Source: DAHUYF01 sp052143095
Lineage (GTDB): Bacteria; Pseudomonadota; Alphaproteobacteria; ATCC43930; CGMCC-115725
Direction of reading: 5' to 3'
NCBI GenBank assembly: GCA_052143095.1
Contig: JBKQTR010000298.1
Span: 1-53,638 of the forward strand
DNA length: 53,638 bases
Shown: positions 50,149 through 53,638 of the stretch, in pieces
Numbering within the stretch: the stretch's first letter is position 1
How the letters are laid out: every line of letters begins with the position of its first letter
Made by a program: the position numbers and the translations under genes
The notes under the pieces: generated by a model
Seen by the model: the letters and a program-made list of their open reading frames with translations, nothing else
Database searches by the model: none
Told to the model about the DNA's origin: nothing

Positions 50149-51030
50149 TCATGCCCCTGGCGCGAAGCGCTTCAGGAGTTCCTCATCGGGCTTGGCAATC
50201 GGCTTGCCGACACCGCCCAAGGCTTGGATGCAGACGTGGTCCGCGCCAGCATCCCAATGGGCCCTAAGACGCGCGCGGATCGCCGCGTCATCGCCCCAGG
50301 CCACGATGGCATCGACGAGGCGGTCGGAACCGCCATTGGCAAAATCCGCGTCCGTAAAGCCGAGACGCTTCCAATTGTTGAAGTAGTTCGGTAACGAAAT
50401 ATAGATGGCGAGGGTCGCCCGCGCTTTGGCCCGTGCTTTGGCGGGGTCGGTTTCGGCCAAAATCATCTGCTCGGGGCAGAGTAATTTGCCCGGTCCGAGG
50501 ATTTTGCGCGCCTCGGCCGTATGGTCGGGCGTGACGTTGTAGGGATGCGCGCCGTCAGCCTGTTCAGCCGCGAGTGCCACCATCTTCGGACCCAGCGCTG
50601 CGATGACGGTCTTGGGCGGCTCGGGCGGCGGTGGGGCGGTATAGTGCGCCTTCTTCATGCCCTCGAGATAGGCTCGCATGGTCTCGACCGGCTTGCCGTA
50701 ATGCTGACCGCGAAACCCCTCGACGAGGGGGCTGTGAGACACACCAAGCCCGAGGAGGAAGCGTCCGCCGGATTGTTCGTTCAGCGCCTTCTGGGCACTG
50801 GCGGCGGCGACCCAATCGCGCGCATAGATATTGGCAATGCCCGTCGCGATGACAAGCTTGGTCGTGTTGGCGAGCAGCCAGGCGGCATGGACAAAGCTAT
50901 TGCGCCCCATCGCTTCCGGAAGCCAGAGCGCGCCATAGCCCCAAGCCTCCACGCGCTTCGCAAACGCGGCCGCTTCCGGCGCCGTGAACGCATCCATCGC
51001 CGCCCAGACGCCGAGCCTCGAGAGTTTCAT
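50149..51030 (-). CDS. F420-type LLM-class oxidoreductase
   Basis: 293 aa. MKLSRLGVWAAMDAFTAPEA opens the luciferase-like barrel, WGYGALWLPEAMGRNSFVHA follows, and FLLGLGVSHSPLVEGFRG is typical of the small F420-dependent LLM group. Whether this organism makes F420 cannot be seen here, so FMN use is possible. It is 76 bases downstream of the molybdenum hydroxylase gene on the same strand. Confidence 0.82.
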   Translation of the reverse strand: MKLSRLGVWAAMDAFTAPEAAAFAKRVEAWGYGALWLPEAMGRNSFVHAAWLLANTTKLVIATGIANIYARDWVAAASAQKALNEQSGGRFLLGLGVSHSPLVEGFRGQHYGKPVETMRAYLEGMKKAHYTAPPPPEPPKTVIAALGPKMVALAAEQADGAHPYNVTPDHTAEARKILGPGKLLCPEQMILAETDPAKARAKARATLAIYISLPNYFNNWKRLGFTDADFANGGSDRLVDAIVAWGDDAAIRARLRAHWDAGADHVCIQALGGVGKPIAKPDEELLKRFAPGA

Positions 51031-51096
51031 GGCAAGCGCTCCCTTAAACTTTCGGCCATCACCGAGGATTAAGGTAATTCACCATCGACGATCTGG

Positions 51097-51112
51097 CGCT
51101 GAGGCCTCAGCG
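51097..51112. promoter_or_regulatory. 16-bp perfect palindrome over a stop codon
   Basis: CGCTGAGGCCTCAGCG overlaps the stop codon of the molybdenum hydroxylase gene (TGA at 51107-51109). It may be part of a 3' structure that limits read-through into the LLM gene. Confidence 0.3.
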
Positions 51113-53452
51113 TGCGGGCTTGGCCTCCTGGATCGCCCGCCAGACGCGCTCGGGCGTTGCCGGCATGTCGATGTGGCGGATGCCGTAAGGCGCCAGCGCG
51201 TCGACAATCGCGTTCATCACCGAGGGCAGCGAGCCGGCGCAGCCGGCCTCGCCGCAGCCCTTGACGCCCAGCACGTTGCTCTTGGCCGGCACCGGGTGGC
51301 TGAGGAAGTCGAACATCGGCGCGTCGCCGGCGCGCGGCATGGCGTAATCCATATAGCTGCCGCTGAGCAGCTGGCCCTCATCGTCGTAGAAGGTGCGCTC
51401 CATCAGCGCCTGGCCGATGCCCTGGACGATGCCGCCATGCGCCTGGCCCTCGGCGAGCAGCGGGTTGAGCAAGGTGCCGAAATCATTGACCATGGCATAG
51501 CGCACCACGGCGACGGCGCCGGTGTCGGGGTCGATCTCGACCTCGGCGATGTGGCAGCCATTGGGGAAGGCCGAGGGCGGCGAGTTGGTCGCGAACGCGA
51601 CATCGAGCGATTGCGGCAGCTCCGCCGGGAGATTCAGCCCCGCGCGCAGCTTCTGCGCCAGCTCCAGCAGGCCGATCGAGCGGTCGGTGCCGGCGAGGGT
51701 GAAGCGGCCGCGGCCGAACTCGATATCGGCGACGGCGGCCTCGAGCACGACGCCCGCGATCTCCTTGCCGCGCTGGATCACCTGCTGGCTCGCCTCGACC
51801 AGCGCCGAGCCGCTCGCCATCGCCGAGCGCGAGCCGCCGGTGCCGCCGCCGGCCACGAGCTGGTCGCTGTCGCCTTGCAGCAGGCGCAGCCGCTCGAAGG
51901 GAATGCCGAGCCGGTCGACGATCACCTGCGCGAAGGGCGAGCCGTGGCCCTGGCCGTAATCGAGCGTGCCAGTGATCATCGTCACGGTGTCGTCCGCCTC
52001 GAAGCGCAAGCCCCCCATCTCCTTGCCCGGCGGCGCCGTCACCTCGAGATAGGAGCCGATGCCGCGGCCGCGCAGCTTGCCGCGCGCGCGGCTCTCCGCC
52101 TGGCGCCGGTCGAAGCCGCGCCAATCGGCGAGCGCCAGCGCCTTCTCCAGCACCGCGGTGAACTCGCCGCTGTCATAGAGCATGGCCGAGGGCGCCTTGT
52201 AGGGCATCGCCTCGGGCTTCACGTGGTTGCGCCGGCGCAGCTCGATGCGGTCGATGCCGAGCTCGGATGCTGCGGTGTCGATCAGCCGCTCCATGTAGTA
52301 ATTGCCTTCGGGCCGCCCGGCGCCGCGATAGGCGCCGGTGGGCGTGGTGTTGGTGAGCACGCCTCTGGTCGAGACCTCGACCAGCGGCGTCTTGTAGACG
52401 CTCACCACGTTCTTCACGGCGTTGATGGAGAACGGCAGCGCCGCCACCGGGTAGGCGCCGGAATTGCCGAAGCCGGTGAGCCGCACGGCGAGGAAATTGC
52501 CCTCGCCGTCGAGCGCCAGCTCCGCCTGCATCTCGTGATCGCGGCCGTGATGATCGGAGAGAAAGCTCTCCGAGCGCTCGTCGGTCCATTTCACCGGCCG
52601 CCCCAGCGTGCGGGCCGCATGCAGCAGGCAGATATATTCCGGGAAGACCGAGGCCTTCATGCCGAAGGAGCCGCCGACATTGCCGGTGAGCACATGCACC
52701 TTCTCCGGCGTCGTGCCGAGAATGTCCTTGAGCGCCTGGCGCATGCCGAACACGCCCTGGCAGCCGAGATGCAGGGTGAAGCGCTGCGTGCCGGCCTCAT
52801 ACTGCGCCACCGCCGAGCGCGGCTCGAGCGTGTTGACGACGATGCGGTTGCTGGCGAGCGTGAGCCGCGTGACATGCGCCGCCGCGGCGAAGGCGGCGCC
52901 CACCGCTGCGGCGTCGCCATAGTGATAGTCGAGCGTGATGTTGCCGGGCGCCTCGGCGTGGAGCAGCGGCGCGCCCGGCGCGGCGCCGGCTTCGGGCGTG
53001 GTGACCACCGGCAGCGGCTCGATGTCGAGCGCCACGGTCTCGGCCGCGTCCTTCGCCTCTACCGCGGTCTCGGCGACGATGAAGGCCACGGCCTCGCCGA
53101 GAAAGCGCACGCGCTCGGCGGGCAGCGCCGGGCGCGGCGGGGCGCGCATCGGCGAGCCGTCCTTCATCGGGATCATCATCGCGGGCTTGATCGCCCCATA
53201 GGCCCGGAGATCGGCGGCGGTATAGACGCCGAGCACGCCCGGCATCGCGCGCGCCGCCTCGGCGTCGATGCCGCGGATCGTGCCATGGGCGACGCGGCTG
53301 CGCACCATCACCGCATAGGCCTGACCCGCCAGGGTGAGATCGTCGGTATAGCTGCCCTCGCCGCGCAAGAGCGTCGGATCCTCCATGCGTGGCACCGGCT
53401 GTCCGATGCCGAACTTGGTCAGGGCCAGATCGGTGAGATCGGTGCTGTCCAT
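51107..53452 (-). CDS. Molybdopterin-binding large subunit, xanthine dehydrogenase/CoxL family
   Basis: 781 aa from ATG 53452. FGIGQPVPRMEDPTLLRGEG is the CoxL-like N-terminus. FGMKASVFPEYICLLHAAR, AYRGAGRPEGNYYMERLID and GCGEAGCAGSLPS (catalytic Glu about E735) are molybdenum-site motifs. The active-site loop AYRGAGRPE lacks the Cys of true CO dehydrogenase (AYRCSFR), so it is a form II or general aldehyde/heterocycle hydroxylase. No signal peptide: cytosolic, unlike the exported IorB-type enzyme at 280-2577. Its 2Fe-2S and FAD subunits are absent from the window and may lie beyond the right edge. Confidence 0.9.
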   Translation of the reverse strand: MDSTDLTDLALTKFGIGQPVPRMEDPTLLRGEGSYTDDLTLAGQAYAVMVRSRVAHGTIRGIDAEAARAMPGVLGVYTAADLRAYGAIKPAMMIPMKDGSPMRAPPRPALPAERVRFLGEAVAFIVAETAVEAKDAAETVALDIEPLPVVTTPEAGAAPGAPLLHAEAPGNITLDYHYGDAAAVGAAFAAAAHVTRLTLASNRIVVNTLEPRSAVAQYEAGTQRFTLHLGCQGVFGMRQALKDILGTTPEKVHVLTGNVGGSFGMKASVFPEYICLLHAARTLGRPVKWTDERSESFLSDHHGRDHEMQAELALDGEGNFLAVRLTGFGNSGAYPVAALPFSINAVKNVVSVYKTPLVEVSTRGVLTNTTPTGAYRGAGRPEGNYYMERLIDTAASELGIDRIELRRRNHVKPEAMPYKAPSAMLYDSGEFTAVLEKALALADWRGFDRRQAESRARGKLRGRGIGSYLEVTAPPGKEMGGLRFEADDTVTMITGTLDYGQGHGSPFAQVIVDRLGIPFERLRLLQGDSDQLVAGGGTGGSRSAMASGSALVEASQQVIQRGKEIAGVVLEAAVADIEFGRGRFTLAGTDRSIGLLELAQKLRAGLNLPAELPQSLDVAFATNSPPSAFPNGCHIAEVEIDPDTGAVAVVRYAMVNDFGTLLNPLLAEGQAHGGIVQGIGQALMERTFYDDEGQLLSGSYMDYAMPRAGDAPMFDFLSHPVPAKSNVLGVKGCGEAGCAGSLPSVMNAIVDALAPYGIRHIDMPATPERVWRAIQEAKPAR

Positions 53453-53606
53453 CCCGTCGCTCCTCGCGGTCCCGTGGCCGCGTCAGGTTAGGCGACCGAC
53501 CGCCGAGCCGGCAACCTCCGCCGCTCGCCGCCCTGCCATGCGGGTTTGAGGGTGGGCGGCGGAGCCTGATGCGGCGCCTTCCCGGCGAAAGCCTTGAAGC
53601 TGCAAG

Positions 53607-53636
53607 TCCTTCTCCGCCCTTCAGGGCGGAGAAGGA
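53607..53636. repeat. 14-bp perfect hairpin at right edge
   Basis: TCCTTCTCCGCCCT (53607-53620) pairs perfectly with AGGGCGGAGAAGGA (53623-53636), with a two-base spacer. It lies upstream of the molybdenum hydroxylase gene and is cut off from its context by the window end. It resembles a dispersed palindromic unit, but no second copy is seen here. Confidence 0.5.
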
Positions 53637-53638
53637 TT

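Noticed and set aside
51107..53452. Aerobic CO dehydrogenase
   Set aside because: The active-site loop reads AYRGAGRPE and lacks the Cys that coordinates copper in form I CoxL.
50984..53491. 835-codon plus-strand open frame
   Set aside because: Antisense shadow of the CoxL-family gene, which has all expected motifs on the minus strand.
1..53638. tRNA, rRNA or riboswitch genes
   Set aside because: No cloverleaf with a GGTTCGA-type T-loop in an intergenic gap, no rRNA core sequence, and no recognised riboswitch core was found by eye; a covariance search (tRNAscan, Rfam) would settle this.

Overview
The window is about two-thirds G+C by eye and gene-dense. Its gene families (solitary branched-chain-amino-acid-type binding proteins, molybdenum hydroxylases, a PQQ dehydrogenase, many short-chain dehydrogenases, a class II aldolase-like protein, LLM flavoenzymes, an amidohydrolase) point to the chromosome of a metabolically versatile alphaproteobacterium, probably from soil or rhizosphere (Hyphomicrobiales or Rhodospirillales type). 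The placement is inferred from content, since no rRNA or marker gene is present. I found no tRNA, rRNA, CRISPR array, transposase, integrase or phage gene. All coordinates come from reading the sequence by eye, and functions are family-level assignments.

Layout, left to right. 1-279 is a dense cluster of hairpins and repeats. 280-5445 (minus) is an oxidation operon: high-potential Rieske protein, PQQ alcohol dehydrogenase with a D-x-D signature, then a two-subunit IorAB-type molybdenum hydroxylase. 5593-6447 is an HD hydrolase. 6772-9722 (minus) holds a flavin monooxygenase/acyl-CoA dehydrogenase-fold enzyme and two recently duplicated SDRs, divergent from a GntR/FCD regulator and a class II aldolase-like gene (9800-11414). 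11416-15293 holds an old yellow enzyme and a divergent metallo-hydrolase/BadH-like SDR/quinone reductase operon. 15313-18330 holds an antiporter, a polysaccharide deacetylase and a small zinc-ribbon protein. 18529-24623 holds two solitary periplasmic binding proteins, an SDR, a lactonase-like metallo-hydrolase and a di-heme peroxidase. 24808-31733 holds a lytic transglycosylase, a DUF2161 nuclease-fold protein, a serine hydrolase, a cupin, a small secreted protein, a split thiamine-diphosphate decarboxylase and a third binding protein. 31955-35086 (minus) is a PEPM/oxaloacetate decarboxylase-like, ketopantoate-reductase-like and amidohydrolase operon. 35740-39308 holds an acetolactate-synthase-like enzyme, an LLM oxidoreductase and phnN.

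39393-47784 (minus) is an eight-gene unit: a complete oligopeptide-type ABC importer whose genes mostly overlap by 1-4 bases, translationally coupled to a penicillin-binding-protein-like serine hydrolase, followed by an MlrC (M81) metallopeptidase and a lone HigA-type antitoxin. It reads as uptake followed by hydrolysis of an unusual peptide. 47947-53452 holds a RidA-family protein, an SDR, a sirtuin, an F420-type LLM enzyme and a second molybdenum hydroxylase large subunit whose partner subunits are not in the window.

The best leads are the Rieske/PQQ/IorAB operon, the importer-hydrolase-MlrC operon, three families of dispersed palindromic intergenic elements (often at 3' ends or between convergent genes), and a near-duplicate of the mlrC 3' end that brackets the orphan antitoxin.
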